A DNA stretch of 64,000 bases from Ascidia mentula (taxonomy: Eukaryota; Chordata; Ascidiacea; Phlebobranchia; Ascidiidae), in assembly GCA_947561715.1 (NCBI GenBank), contig OX387202.1, forward strand, positions 8,569,001-8,633,000, given 5' to 3'. Shown here in pieces: positions 13,401-28,476 of the stretch. The position numbers and the translations under genes were made by a program. Numbering within the stretch: the first letter of the stretch is position 1; every line of letters starts with the position of its first letter. The notes beneath the pieces are model-generated. The model was not told the DNA's origin, ran no database searches, and saw only the letters and a program-made list of their open reading frames with translations.

Positions 13401-14376
13401 ACATACAGGTTGACAGTCCTATCGAAATGACTATCACAGTTCGACCGATATGTCTTCCATCGTCGTTGTTGGATTTGCCTACTTGGGGAACAATGTTATT
13501 GGTTACCGGATGGGGCGAAACTTTAAGTAGGAACTATTACGTTTCGCGGCATCAGTCGTTGTGACTTAAATCACAACCACGTTTCTTACATATTCCATCA
13601 ACAATTTTTTCACAGACACTGGAGACAGAAACGTTCTCAGGCAAGTTCGTGTCCCTTTATTGGATCCGTTTGTTTGTACCCTCCTTCTTCCCGCAGTTAA
13701 ACGTGGACAAATTTGCGCCGGTTACCTCAAGGGTGGAAAAGATTCCTGCCATGTAAAACTGTTTTGTCGAATTTTTATACATACTTTATTCAGGCCGTCT
13801 TATAACGGTTAACTTGTTCAGTCACAGTTTCGTTGTTTTATTTCACCTATTTTAAGATTTAAACAGATTTCTCTTGCCTAGGGTGACAGTGGTGGGCCAC
13901 TTATAGAAGAGACTGAAGCAGGAAAATACAGTTTAATTGGAATTGTATCTTGGGGAAAAAACTGTGCGGAACCAAGAAAGCCGGGAGTTTACACAAATGT
14001 AACTCAAACAGTTATTTGAACACATTGCGTTCGACTTTTACAACCTTTTCATAGTGACGATAGGTCCTAAAACTGTTAAAACTAATATATAGTCCTGCCG
14101 CTAAAATGACCACAGCGTTACCCCGGCGTTAGGAGACAAATAGTTGGCAGGTCGGTTTAAAATGGCACTCGTATAATCAGGTATATCATAAAGTCTTACA
14201 AGAACATTGACATTTTTTTACAAACTATCATTATAAGCTACTGGTATAGCTGGTAGTAATGCAATAAAAAAAACTGAAAGTAACGGTTTTTGCGTATTTT
14301 TTCATTTACTAATTTGTGTTACGAACAGGTGGCGTATTATCTGGACTGGATACTTTACACTGTGAACAGCAACTAG
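10447..14376 (+). CDS. Secreted pseudo-astacin / trypsin fusion serine protease, copy 1
   Basis: Thirteen exons: 10447-10504, 11288-11413, 11630-11802, 11860-11953, 12027-12057, 12134-12198, 12259-12351, 12749-12881, 13077-13224, 13409-13526, 13616-13752, 13882-13998, 14329-14376; 1341 nt, 446 aa, in frame throughout. Signal peptide 1-19 ([20 protein letters not shown]). Residues about 30-182 follow the astacin domain ([24 protein letters not shown], terminal AYKCF) with its four structural cysteines. The zinc helix reads [11 protein letters not shown] in place of HELMHALGFFH, and the Met-turn exon is only 31 nt. A Thr/Pro-containing linker with Cys (VVNCGQP) precedes K|VVGG and a chymotrypsin-fold domain with H253 (SATHC), D302 (RNDISLL), S395 (GDSGGP) and the S1-pocket Asp (KDSCHGD), so trypsin-like cleavage after Lys/Arg is expected. 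The astacin half should be non-catalytic. Substrate and role are unknown. Confidence 0.88.
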
Positions 14377-15276
14377 AAGGACAGACGCGGAAACTAAAGT
14401 TTTAAAATACACCTGAATTGCAACCAGCGAATGTGTGCTTTTTTAGTACTCTAAAATAGAGAACTACGTAAATGGCCAAATCAGACATAGCAGTTCACAG
14501 AACAAATATATTTTAGTTTCTTCTGCCTATGATCCACTGACTGACACTTCCTAGACAATTAATCACGAGGATTAGCTTGACATTTCCTTTGCATGTTGTA
14601 TCTTGACGAGGAAGCTCCGGGTATTTTTAAAGTGGTAATGACAGCTAGCTGTCGTCTCATCTGAACTGATAAGGAAACGCTCGGGTCGTTGAACTGAGAA
14701 GCTTCCATACCGCGTCTTGGTATAGTTTTATGTGCCCTCTTATTATCATGTCACATGAAACCTGATAAATGACAAACAGACATAAGAGCTCCAATAATTT
14801 TCAAAATATTTGAAAAGCTTTTTGCATTTGTATTTTTTTGTCAGCGCTGACTTTGTCTTTGGTAATTCGGTGACTGAGATAGGAAATACTCCACATGCTA
14901 AAGCTTTCAGGGCACTGTTTGTGCCTCCAGACTATAACCAAGTAAATAGAAAATATAAACTGGAATGAGGTATGCAGCTAAAAAAATAGAAGCCTAACTG
15001 TCAAAACATCAATTTGTTTAAAGATACATTAAAACGGCAAAAACAATTTTCTGAAGTTTTCTTTATACACCAGCCGAGCATCCTTTTCATAATCTGACAT
15101 TTGAATATTTGAAGTGATTCCTGATGGAACTACGATCAATCATTTATCAGTTGGTAAAAATCGTTTGTCGTCACTTTGACAAATTACGCGGATGAAAAGC
15201 AAGTTGAAAAAGGAATATATCGATATATAGTGCAAAGAAACGTGCAGATGCAGAAGATAATTGTTACAGAACAAGT
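14377..15276. other. Intergenic spacer between the two fusion genes
   Basis: 900 bases separate the stop of copy 1 from the start of copy 2. No exon-like reading frame is visible; the stretch presumably holds the 3' UTR of one gene and the promoter of the other. Same-strand, close spacing and matching exon lengths indicate tandem duplication. Confidence 0.6.
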
Positions 15277-19284
<4,008 letters not shown>

Positions 19285-20538
19285 ATCAACATTTTCCTTC
19301 ACACCCAACTTGCTACAAACTGATTCCATTTGTTTATTCATTGTTTATATTTCATAGCATTACAAATAAAATTTTGTGGTTTGGAAAATAAGATGCAGAT
19401 TGTTCGCTTGTGAATAACCCGAACCACGTGCTGAAAATAGTTTTCGAAATGCATTTTATTTAATAGTGTTATAACATATTTGTGTTACATCTTCAGCGCT
19501 GATAGGTTACTTCGTAATGTACTTTAATAGTACAGGTTTGCAGCTTTACGCAAATAGGGCTTTAATTTAATGGTATTCTTTTAATTCGACTGATTCGCTT
19601 GAATCCCTGTTTTTAAAAATAGTACGTTTTTTTCATCTAAGGGTATTCTGGGCTCGGCGTCATAAAAATATTGCTGGGTTTTCACCACTTGTTGACAAAC
19701 TTTCATTTACGTCAAAAATACCCATGAATAGTCGTGAATATGACGTTGATGTTTGTTCATGTGCCGTCACACAACGAGCGGCAAATGTGGGTCAATGTTA
19801 TTGTTGGCTAAACACACAAACAAACAAACACAATTACTACCCTCTTAAAGTGCATGTGACACGACCATGGGAACTTAACGTAAAGTTATAGATACATCAG
19901 CTTAATAAAATAGAAAACTGCAATAAAAGTAGCGGCGACCAATAATCGTAAACCCTTTTTCGCTGTAGCGAATTTGACGTCATGAGTGCCTTATATTAAA
20001 GATACTGAATAGTTCCAAGTTACGCTACTTTAAAGGTCAGGGCATGCTGTGACATCACACAAAAAACTGTGACGTTACAACCCAAGGTCACAGGCTTATT
20101 TGTCTGTGATTAACGGCAAACCAAAATTCACAGTAGCTACAATGTTACTCTGTACTTTAATAAGACGGAGATGGTGCGTTTCTTCGCTCAGGGACACCAC
20201 AAGACGTCATTTCTGGAGTGATGTCGTAACTTTATCCTGACAATTGTGGTGACGTAATCTATTGTTTCTAACATTCCTAAAAACGAACTAAACTGCGAAA
20301 TATACCTCAGTGGTTCATTGCGGCGGATTTTAATAATAATGAACTTTGAGCGTTTTTTGTGATAATCTGAATATTTTTGCGGAGCACTTTGTGTTGAGGT
20401 TTTTTGCAACTAACACATATAGAAATATTCTAAAGACATGAAATTTCGCAATAAGTATAGTGGCTAAATTTTCAGGCCAATGAAAAAATATTAAGAAAAA
20501 AAAAAGTCCGGTATTTCTCATCTGCTCTTCAAGATTAT
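19285..20538. other. Intergenic between convergent genes, no gene seen
   Basis: Lies between the stop of the second fusion gene (+) and the stop of the first small astacin-like gene (-). Frames here are short and carry no recognisable motif. AATAAA-like signals near 19368 fit the 3' end of the fusion gene. Confidence 0.5.
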
Positions 20539-22429
20539 TCAGCAAAAAGTTTTGTTAATTTGGTTGATCTCCGCCGTGTTTAAATGCTGAATGCCATCGT
20601 TGATGGTTGTAAAAAAACTGTAACAAACATGTGAAGTGCAATACGAAATATATATGGAAAATAGCGTTTAAAGTAAAATAGAACAACTGACGCGTGAGCA
20701 CGAACCAAACAAACGTACCTTTGCTTCAAGCAACTGGAGGGTGCATCATTGGTCTCTGCGTACAAATTTACACATTTAGCAAATTGAGATATGGAATTGT
20801 CTGTGCGCTTGTTGGATTAAAATGTTTTTGGGCATATCGACCGAAACGTCATCGTATAATAAATAAGTTTGTTGACCAGGAAACCATAAACGTCCCATTT
20901 ACGTTTGTAGTGTCTTTTTATTGCAGCTATTTGTAAAAATGTAAATTGTCTTATATTTTCTCCAGACCACATACTTGGTTCATGCGACAATGCCTCAATT
21001 ATTTTGTTCTTAAGATATGTGGTAACAGAGCAACCAACTGATGTGATCTGTATAAATAATAAGACAATTGCATTACTTAACACCAGGTTTTCTACCAGAG
21101 GCCCAAACAAAAATACTCCCCGTGTTGAGTTGGTCACTTGCACAACCGTTGTTTCTGCGAAACGTTTTGCCCGCATGTCTTGTCTTGCTGCCTTAAATAA
21201 AACGTTATGTTCAGATAATTTTCCTGTGATCGTGTAAACTTGACATCGTTAGCCTATTAAAAAAAAATTTTTTTCGCATGTTGAGGTAGTGGAAATGTAA
21301 TGTAAATTCACCTGCACCGATTTTGCAAATACTGAACTAACAAACATAATTTGCATTGTATATTTTTAAGAAAAACTTTTTAAAAAGTGATCGCTAAAAA
21401 TATTACTTTTTGAAAATTTACTTCGCTTTTTTAATAAAGCTTCATCGAATTTGGTCTTCGTCGGCTGGGAAATTGGACAACATCTGACGGTTATCTGTGC
21501 AAAACATTTGTGTCTTGTACAGTTTTGTATTCAACTAACTTACAATAGCGTGAATACACACACCCGTCTGTAAACATTATGACAACATTCACCTCATGAT
21601 GATATCCAAAGCAAAAATAATCATTGCTCGAACCAAATTTAAACTCTATTTTGCTTGAATGTACGTTTTTATTAGCTTTGCAAAATTTGATACATGTCTG
21701 GAGGTTAATTTGATTCAACAAATTCAACAGAAATGTATATTCCTCACAACCTAAAAAACATTGTCAACAAATTTTATGCAACGAAATTGTTTCAACAATA
21801 TTATTCAAAACTTACTCTCCAGCATAACATCCACAGTGAAAGGAATTTCGAAATTGCCGGAGTTATTTTTCCATGAAAACATACACTTTTGATTTGCCAA
21901 CGGCTGATGACTCGTGATTCCTACAAAGAAAATCGTTGTTTCACATTTATATTTTTGTAACGGTTTATTTCATCATAGGTTTAAGTCAATGGCCACACAA
22001 ATAATGTTCATTTTATTATTGATAGAACAAAACTTGACACATACCATGCACATATAAGTTGATTTTCTCCAAAAGCCACTTTTTAATTGACAACCCATCT
22101 GCTCTAACCTCTGGAAAGAGCATACAACACTGTTAAATGGTTAATATACTGCAACTAGTGCACCAAACCGCAAAGTATAAAATGTATTATAAAGCGTGTG
22201 CTAAATTTATGGTGAAAACGATTTTTGCCTCAAAAAATTTTTCCAATGAGGAAGAATTTTCTTAAACTTTTTTACGCCTGAAACAGTTTTTGAAAAACTG
22301 CTGGGTCATCGCATCCATTAAACATTTTTGCGATAGTGCAAATTTTCATAAACATCAAATCAAAAGAACGTTTGGCTTACCTGACATAAGAACCAACAAA
22401 ACCATAACAGTCAGAAAACCTGTGTTCAT
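20539..22429 (-). CDS. Secreted astacin-like pseudoprotease (stand-alone), copy 1
   Basis: Seven exons on the minus strand: 22429-22381, 22110-22045, 21920-21816, 21750-21593, 21047-20975, 20755-20719, 20617-20539; 567 nt, 188 aa, in frame. Signal peptide MNTGFLTVMVLLVLMSG. Then a reduced astacin fold: SWKNNSGNFEIPFTVD (family start W..G...IPY), QTCIKFC, YFCFGYHHE, SVGC, and the terminal helix LNTAEINQINKTFC, like the LxxxDIxxINKLYxC end of active astacins. Where HExxH should be the chain reads TYLKNKIIEALSHE, with no His/Glu zinc set, and the Met-turn exon is 37 nt against 133 in the active neighbours. Intron phases around these exons (1-0-1-2) equal those of the active astacins nearby. Predicted secreted, non-catalytic, binding role unknown. 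Confidence 0.8.
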
Positions 22430-24294
22430 TTTCTTTATTTAAATTGTGACAAAGCCTGTATCGATATTAATGATCAGCATTCACATAAAAACACGCTTCC
22501 TTCTTACGCCTATCACATTACGCTCTGGCAACCAGTGTTCAACGTTATCTGTTTCACTTTATAAGGTATCTACAATGACCGGATGAAAAGGTGAAAATCA
22601 ATCACAGTAAAGCCAGCCTGGCAGAAGAACGGGCTTTCCGATGTGTGAAGGGATTGCTGGTAACGTCAAAAGGTTAATCTATAGCTATCGCTTCCCATCA
22701 AGCTCGATCGGCTTTTTTAGTGCAGGGATTATTGAATATATACAGGTATATTATGTCGTCCTTATTTTTAGGCTTTGTTCTTCTGTTGAAGGTAAAGTCT
22801 GAGAAAACACTCTTCTCTCACTTTCTAAAAACATGTCCTTATTTCTGTCTGGTTACGTGTAAAGTTGTTTCACCTCCAACAATGTTAAATGCAACCTGTT
22901 TTATTTTTGCCAGCATGTTTCGTGTGACATATAAGTTATGTGTCGGAAGATATCATCCCTTTTTAAATGAGTCTTTTTTCTCTTTTTTTTTTTGGGGGGG
23001 GGGGGGGGGGGGCTTTTTCCATGCTGTATATAGACTATGCTCTCGAATCCCTAGCGAAATTACTTAAATGAAAATTTTCATTCGCAACCAACAACAAAAT
23101 AGCTTGCAACTTAAAACAAAACTGGATAATTTTCGAAACTATAGCCAGAAATGTCACATTTATATAACGATCTCGTTCCAAATTTTGATTTGAAAGTAAA
23201 CAAAAATCCATCTGGGCTCGTTAGGTTTTGTAGTTTTGTGCAGAATTTAGCCGAACTCTCATACATTTGTGTTTCAGTTTCACTGTATGGGGCCAATTGA
23301 GCCTTTGAATAAATTTTCAGGTTAGGGATTAAACTATACGTGCCTTAAATTAAATAAAAAAGAAGTTAGATTTTTGGTCCTTTTACTTTTTTACCTACTC
23401 TGCTTTTGCTTTGGAAATTTCATCAGAATGCACAAAACAAATAACTGTGTTTTTTTAAACACACGTCCGCCAAGTGAGGGCTCAGTTATCAGGATATATA
23501 AGTAAGTGTCATGACTGCTTATGTAGAGCAATGTTTTAAGCATAGAATTTCTAAAAAAAATAAGTTTCGGTTTTGAATGTTGTGGGCAAAAAAGGCCCAA
23601 CAGGTTTCTGAATTTTCTAGCGGCCTCCATCATATACTAAAAATATTTGGTATGTCTAATACTTAAATATTTGATTTCCTTATTGTACTTGTAAGTCAAA
23701 AAAACAACGTTATACAGATTTTTTTTATTTAGTCTGTAACACCTCACAGTCTGACGTTGTATGTTGTTTCGTATTGTTTAATTAACGATGTAAAGGTAAT
23801 ATTATTGTGATATTGCACTAAATGAGTTTCAAGACATTGTCTGGGATGCAACATAGTGGCAAATTTTTTCATCGGCTTCAGAAAACATTCAAATTTTTGG
23901 CCTTATTAACGACGTGGGCAGGTTTGGGGGCGCGAAAAGTTTTTGTTTCTAGCGGACATTACATCAAAACAAAACACCGAACCTTTCAGCAGTTCGATAG
24001 TTGTTTCAATATCAACCTCTTACTATCATGTAAAATTTGGATCCAAACTTTAACGTTCAGAAATAACGTTTAAAATAGACATAGAGAAAAACTACTCAAC
24101 CAAATTTTTTTAGATGTTTCACTATAAAAGTTTTAATGCTTAATGATTTATTATGAACAAACAAATAGAATGAAAAATTTTGACATATTTTAAAGAGAAT
24201 GCACTGTCGCATTAGTTTTAGGTGATGACTGTAATGCTACAAATCAATTCATTTGTGTGGGGGACAGGAAAACCAATATACGTGTTACATTATG
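22430..24294. other. Intergenic with poly(T)/poly(G) tract, no gene seen
   Basis: Between the two small astacin-like genes. Holds a run of 11 T followed by 19 consecutive G at 22983-23012. Otherwise AT-rich sequence with short frames and no recognisable domain. The promoter of the gene ending at 20539 should lie just right of 22429. Confidence 0.6.
22983..23012 (+). repeat. Homopolymer tract T(11)G(19)
   Basis: Eleven T followed directly by nineteen G on the plus strand. Such a G run can form a G-quadruplex and is also prone to assembly-length errors, so the exact count should be treated as approximate. Confidence 0.9.
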
Positions 24295-25594
24295 CTATAT
24301 GCAACTAAAGTTTTGCTTGATTTTCTGGATCTCCTCTTCGATTAATGGTAGTAGTTGACGGTTGTTGAAGGTGCTAAAAAAGAAACTTATGTAAAAGTGG
24401 ATTTTGATTGTTTGACACAACAAGAATGTCAATAGCCTACGAGATATTATGAATTGATTAAACATTTCAACATCTCTTGTTTTACTTTTTATGGTGTCAA
24501 AAAGAGACGTTTTTGAATAAACTGTTTTCGAAATAAACGGTTTGAAGGATACTTACATTTGTAGAGGATCATAAGGACATATATTGGAAGAACTTCCTGT
24601 GAACAAGTATATACCTGTGATAGGTCTAAATCGAATTTGTTTAAACTTTATTTGTTTTAGCATGAAACAATAGTAAAAAATTTGGCGCATTAATTTGGAC
24701 AAATAAAACCACTTTTCTTCTCTTTGATTGGCTTTCATAAAATAATCGTTTGAGGAAAATACCGTGCTGCTTAGAATTAATGAGAGCCTCAATAATTTTG
24801 TTCTTCAGATACGTGGCATCAGAACAATAACCAATCTGTGCAAAATAAAAAATGCTTTACATCATGCTATACAGCTATTTTGCTATCACCAGTTTCAAGA
24901 AATATAAAATACTGACCTCGTGAATATATCCATCACAAAAATAACTGCATTCTGTAGTTCTTCTAAATTTTATTATGCCTCTGTGTTTGGATGCTTTTGC
25001 GCAGAACCGGAGGCATGTTTTATTGTGAATTAGGGAAAGCAGTGGATTCAAATCAGCCATAAAACTTTTTCCTTGAATAAACATGAACCAAATGTGATAA
25101 TTTCATGCAACTATATTCAAATCAGCAAAAAATGTGACGTACCTAACTCTTTAACTAAAAGATTATCCACTGAATAAGGAATTACAAATTTTCCCAGAGC
25201 GTTTTTTCCCCACGAAGCTTTGCATATTGGTTTTGCAGGTGTAGGATATTTATAACCTCCTACAAAACAAAATCCAATAATAATATTGCGTCATGCAACG
25301 ATATAGATGTTTGTTTATGCTGTCAGGTGTACATGCCAACAGTTCGTCGACAAGTTAAATGGGTAGATGTAGGTTTGGATACCATCAGTCAGTCAGTCAG
25401 TCAGCAAACAAATTACCTACCAGTATACCAAGTCAGCCATTTCAAAAATCCTTTCCGTGAACTGAACAACTCGGTACGAACAACTGCAAATGAATTATTG
25501 TGTCAGCAGCTGAACGCATTTACGTAAGATTTCATTTACCTGTCGATAAACTTGCCAAAAACACTATAGCTATAAACCAAACTCTCATCCTCAT
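24295..25594 (-). CDS. Secreted astacin-like pseudoprotease (stand-alone), copy 2
   Basis: Six exons on the minus strand: 25594-25540, 25259-25143, 25071-24917, 24835-24763, 24596-24557, 24373-24295; 519 nt, 172 aa, in frame. Signal peptide MRMRVWFIAIVFLASLSTG. Astacin-like pieces: ASWGKNALGKFVIPYSVD, KTCLRFC, YFCDGYIHE, IGYC, then ATYLKNKIIEALINSKQH in the zinc-helix position (no HExxH) and a terminal helix PLIEEEIQKIKQNFSC. The last three exon lengths (73, 40, 79) nearly equal those of its neighbour (73, 37, 79), so the two are tandem duplicates. An in-frame second ATG at 25588 is an equally possible start. Expected to be secreted and disulfide-bonded but not an enzyme; partner unknown. Confidence 0.8.
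25383..25404 (+). repeat. Short CAGT tandem repeat
   Basis: About five tandem copies of the tetramer CAGT upstream of (within intron 1 of) the stand-alone astacin-like gene copy 2. Ordinary microsatellite. Confidence 0.7.
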
Positions 25595-25915
25595 GTCACA
25601 TATAGAAAATGTCAGTTTAGGAATCCAACCTAAATGTAAACGACATCACCACTCTTCCTTAAATACACACGGCACCAAGCACTTCCGAACCTTTTTTTTG
25701 TTTTCCCGCTGGTTACAAACAGGTTTTCCAAACGCACAAAATTTAAACTCAATGCAAAGCAAGAATTTTAATATATAAACTATATTTGCAATGTTAGGGA
25801 TATATTGTTCCCAAAATCAATTATCATAAACTTTAGTAACGAAACAAGAACATGTGCCAACATTCTTTTTATTATGTGATAAGCAATGTGGAGCCAATAA
25901 TATGAATTGTGTATA

Positions 25916-25968
25916 AGCTGCAGACAGATGGCCACTGTTTCGACCTATAAGGTCTCATCAGTGCAACT
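25916..25968 (-). ncRNA. Type I hammerhead ribozyme, left arm of foldback
   Basis: Minus strand: stem I 5' AGTTGCA, core CTGATGA, stem II GACCT-TAT-AGGTC, GAA, stem III ACAG...CTGT, cleavable C, stem I 3' TGCAGCT. Identical to the other copies except for one G-U wobble in stem I (T in place of C at 25966), which still pairs. Predicted cleavage between minus-strand positions 25923 and 25922. Confidence 0.86.
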
Positions 25969-26157
25969 GGTGTGACTATCAGACGACTTTGCTGACCAAA
26001 CGGCCAAGCAAAGACTTCCACTTTGTGGTGACTATACAGTCACCGTCATCCGTTGGGCACCAAACTAGGTGCAACCTTACGGGGCAAACAAGGTGGAAAC
26101 ACTAAGGTTGAGCTTCGCTTGGCCGTTTGGTCAGCAAAGTCGTCTGATGGTCACACC

Positions 26158-26210
26158 AGCTGCACTGATGAGACCTTATAGGTCGAAACAGTGGCCATCT
26201 GTCTGCAGCT
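26158..26210 (+). ncRNA. Type I hammerhead ribozyme, right arm of foldback
   Basis: Plus strand: stem I 5' strand 26158-26164 pairs 7 of 7 with 26204-26210; core CTGATGA 26165-26171; stem II 26172-26176 with 26180-26184; GAA 26185-26187; stem III 26188-26191 (ACAG) with 26199-26202 (CTGT); cleavage predicted after C26203. Every invariant hammerhead position is met and the G-C pair closing stem II next to the core is kept. The fold is a direct reading; self-cleavage and its biological use are inferred. Confidence 0.9.
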
Positions 26211-26613
26211 TATACACAATTCTTTTTATTATTGATTTTTATTTTCGTTTTAAACAAGTCAAGTAAAAATCTGTATTTTGGAGATTTTAGCGAGGCGCGG
26301 TTCTCCTTTCCAACTACTTATACTCTGAATGTTGGTTATTTGACCATGTACTCAAACCAATTTGCCACCAGACCCGTTTAATAGTATTTACACACAATAA
26401 TTGTAAAAAGAAACAATGATAGTTGAAATTGTTGAAAACCGTGAGTAAATGTGAAAGAAAAAACATCCTTGTCGTTCCATGTCTTCTTTCGCCGTTATTA
26501 TTTAAACCTAAACGACATAAAAATGTTTATCACCTTAAACAGAAACATTGAATGTCGCAATTTTCCTTTGGAAGCAACTAATTCTGCCTTAAGTTAAGGT
26601 TTATTTTAATTCA

Positions 26614-28476
26614 TCAGATTCTACAGTACTGTACATTGCACAGCACTCTGGTACTGACCGGATATTCGTAATTATAGTTGTTGCATTTGTACATCATGTT
26701 CAACTGTTTTGCATCTTCCACTGAAAATCCGTTCCTTTGTCGGACCACAGGTTTGCCGGTTTTACTGCATAAATTTAAATAAATGAGAAAGAATTGTTGT
26801 ATTAATTTGAAACAAATAGTTACCTGCATGAATTTTTTGTTTATAATTGCTAGCTATTGTCAGGAGAATTGTGTACTTACGCATTGACTATGGTGGGTTT
26901 TCTGTTTTTTGAGAAGGAGTAACCTCCGTAGTGCATAACTGATCCGAGGTCATAAGGCGATCCCATCGAATCAACATAACGCTCGGGCATTTTCTGGAAG
27001 TTGCCCTTTGTTCCTTGAAAGGATAACAAACTGTGCAACTATTGTCCAAAGAAATTAGTATACTATTTTAACAAAAAACATTTACTAACTGGGAATGACA
27101 TTTTCAAACATGATTTTAACATGATCGTCTCTATCAGGCCTTGATTGCTCGTGGAAAAATCCCATTGCGTGCATGAGTTCGTGCATCACGATTCCCTTCC
27201 ACTCACAACCTCGTCCGATCGAAACCTAAATCACATATAAACTAGTTATGTACCGATTTATAAACAAAATGTTAAACTGTAATTGCTTAACCATTTGCTT
27301 TCCTCTGTTACGCCCAATGTATGACCAGCATCCCCTGCCCTTGTATATCGACAAATAATCGGTCTCTGTAGTTCTTGGTATGAAACGAATGCATGTTTCC
27401 CTGGCATATTGTTCCATCGCGTCTGCGACAGCTTTATTCGCTCTTGGGTTTGTCACTAAAAACAAATCGTTTTATTAAATTTCTAGTTGTGACTTTATTT
27501 TTTCGCATTATTTTGGCTCAAAAGCTTGTTGGAAAATTTAGTCTTTCACTGATTTCTTATTTGTGAAGTAACATTCACTGACTTCTTAGAAATGTCAATG
27601 AAAATATTTTGACATGACAGAATATGCATTACGAATAGATGGGTGAAGTTCAAATGGAACATTGCACGTTCCGTCGGGTTGTCGGAGATTATCCCAACGT
27701 CGAAATATTCGCGACGCGGCTCTGTTCGATGATCCACTTCCCAAGAACATATTAACGTGTTCAGCTACAATACATGTCGTTAAATTAGCTTGTGTGGAAG
27801 CACATACAAATAAAATTGAACCTGTCATCATTATATCGCCGTCGAACAGACCGGCTGTTTTACATCTGCAGCTGATCACACAACCCTCATAGCTTGTCTC
27901 AAACCCCAGTTTACAGTCATTTCCGCAGTTCGTTGTGTCAAAATCCTGACAACCCCTGTTTTCCGTTTTCATTTCATTGACTAAGAATTATCAATGGAAA
28001 AAAATATGTTAAATTCACATAATAACTTGCAGAAGTTAAAAGAATATAAAACTCATGCAAACAAAACAACATAAAAAGTAACCTTGGCATTGATTAATCT
28101 CCAATGGACCCGGAGCATTCTCACTTTCTACGTTCAAGTCAAATGGGTCAGCAATTTCACACTTTTGGTATTCTAATTCATAAATAGTTAGATCACATGA
28201 AAAGGATTATAAAATGGAGCAAATTACCTTCAGATTTTCCGCGAAGTAACTCTAAAAGTTCTTTTCGCAATTCTTCTCTCTCACTTAAAGGCAATGCCAC
28301 TGCCGAAAAGCCAATAAGTTTGTTTTGAATAATTAGTTTAGACCTGGGGGTTTGGTTAATACAAATTGAACGAAAACTTTAATAAACTTATATTTATGGT
28401 TACTGCAACAGAACAAACAGGACAACCTACCTCCACTTGCTGCCAGCAGCCCAACTATCGACAACAAAGCGAACAT
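26614..28476 (-). CDS. Astacin-family zinc metalloprotease with antistasin-like cysteine-rich propeptide, copy 1
   Basis: Nine exons, minus strand: 28476-28431, 28299-28228, 28172-28083, 27980-27822, 27764-27633, 27455-27292, 27225-27090, 27013-26881, 26764-26614; 1083 nt, 360 aa. Signal peptide [15 protein letters not shown]. Propeptide includes GPLEINQCQ, then a six-cysteine module C-x7-C-x3-C-x10-C-x3-C-x-C at about 80-110 (ending GCVISCRC), like an antistasin repeat. FDGD (115-118) matches the astacin inhibitory FxGD aspartate switch. Catalytic domain starts near [34 protein letters not shown] carries all three zinc histidines (235, 239, 245) and Glu236; Met-turn SVMHYGG (M293); terminal NMMYKC. 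Complete and probably active, secreted endopeptidase. An AATAAA follows the stop at once, supporting this 3' end. Substrate unknown. Confidence 0.9.

Larger units (their letters stand above)
25909..26222. mobile_element. Foldback element with two opposed hammerhead-bearing repeat copies
   Basis: A minus-oriented copy (25909-26082, same unit as 18252-18427) is followed by a plus-oriented, partly truncated copy (about 26095-26222). The outer ends, ATTGTGTATAAGCTGCAGAC on the left and its complement on the right, are perfect inverted repeats and the ribozymes lie at both outer ends. The central, non-paired part contains GTTGGGCACCAAACTAGG. No open frame. Most likely a non-autonomous retroelement family inserted head to head; mechanism of mobility is not visible. 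Confidence 0.8.

Noticed and set aside
13224..14035. Early stop in fusion gene 1 (reading through the donor after TNV to TGA)
   Set aside because: A donor at 13998 and an exon at 14329 give the normal C-terminal helix (VAYYLDWI) expected of trypsins, and the gene at 15277 has an exon of the same 48-nt length.
25383..26082. CRISPR or tandem-array interpretation of the repeats here
   Set aside because: The CAGT run is a microsatellite and the larger repeats are an inverted pair; eukaryotic gene structure throughout.
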